From NCBI GenBank assembly GCA_050260415.1, contig JBLNCE010000152.1:1-14835 (forward strand): 14,835 nucleotides of DNA, read 5' to 3'. Below, piece by piece: positions 14,772-14,835 of this stretch. Both the position numbers and the translations under genes were made by a program. The number at the start of each line of letters is the position of its first letter. The stretch's first letter is position 1. This DNA comes from JBLNCE01 sp050260415. Its GTDB lineage: Bacteria > Bacillota > UBA4882 > JAAYXC01. The notes beneath the pieces are model-generated. The model made no database searches. It worked only from the letters and a program-made list of their open reading frames with translations, and was not told where the DNA came from.

Positions 14772-14834
14772 GCCTGCTCGCCAGGATGGCCACATTCCCA
14801 TCCTGCTCAGAGCAGGCCGCACCCTCCCGGAGGG
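14772..14834. repeat. Cluster of overlapping inverted repeats in the 3' gene-free region
   Basis: The 200 bases after the last gene (14636-14835) hold no coding frame that I can support. The right part contains CAGGATGG (14782-14789) pairing with CCATCCTG (14798-14805). It also has the 15-base palindrome CCTGCTC-A-GAGCAGG (14802-14816), which shares bases with it, and CCCTCC-C-GGAGGG at the very end. A further CCTGCTC at 14773-14779 could compete for GAGCAGG, so alternative folds exist. No T-run follows. It could be a transcript-end structure or a REP-like intergenic repeat cut by the window edge. Confidence 0.5.
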
Positions 14835-14835
14835 G

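Noticed and set aside
14659..14835. CRISPR array or tandem repeat array
   Set aside because: Only two 11-base units in tandem and dispersed hairpins; no spaced repeats.

Overview
The window reads as part of a GC-rich chromosome of an anaerobic bacterium. Desulfobacterota/Syntrophales-like is my best guess, but it is an inference from gene content, not from a marker gene. Pointers are an alcohol dehydrogenase closely resembling 6-hydroxycyclohex-1-ene-1-carbonyl-CoA dehydrogenase of anaerobic benzoyl-CoA degradation, an iron-sulfur-rich flavoenzyme with cysteines for three [4Fe-4S] clusters, and a DUF362 protein, all common in strict anaerobes. No rRNA, tRNA or CRISPR array is visible.

Left part (1-1997), accessory: a small DUF4177-like gene on the minus strand; a single-domain HUH (Y1, IS200/RAYT-type) transposase with a good promoter and TTG start, lying between two perfect 56-bp direct copies of a hairpin-containing repeat; a minus-strand Phd/YefM-ParE type toxin-antitoxin operon with a clear promoter and palindromic operator; and, directly behind that promoter, a short in-frame remnant of the C-terminal end of a UvrD-like helicase.

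Middle part (1998-5028), minus strand: a DUF362 protein with an unusual cysteine-bearing C-terminal extension, followed after a spacer with a perfect 13-bp-arm hairpin by the Had-like zinc dehydrogenase.

Right part (5246-14635), plus strand: a LacI-family regulator preceded by a 26-bp near-perfect palindrome, then a gene train: a periplasmic branched-chain-amino-acid-type binding protein (livK-like), two permeases (livH, livM), two ATPases (livG, livF), a uroporphyrinogen-decarboxylase/MtaA-superfamily protein that lacks two of the three expected zinc ligands, and an approximately 870-residue fusion of an Old-Yellow-Enzyme/2,4-dienoyl-CoA-reductase module with a GltD-like Fe-S/FAD/NAD(P) module. 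Short gaps from livH to the last gene suggest one operon; a strong hairpin between livK and livH probably sets the binding protein level apart from the membrane parts.

Together the right part looks like a regulated import-and-reduce locus: the ABC transporter takes up a small, probably carboxylated (possibly aromatic or unsaturated) substrate, and the large flavo-iron-sulfur enzyme reduces or dehydrogenates it, with the MtaA-like protein as a partner of unknown role. The substrate is not determined by the sequence. The last 200 bases hold no gene, only a tandem 11-bp repeat and a cluster of hairpins.
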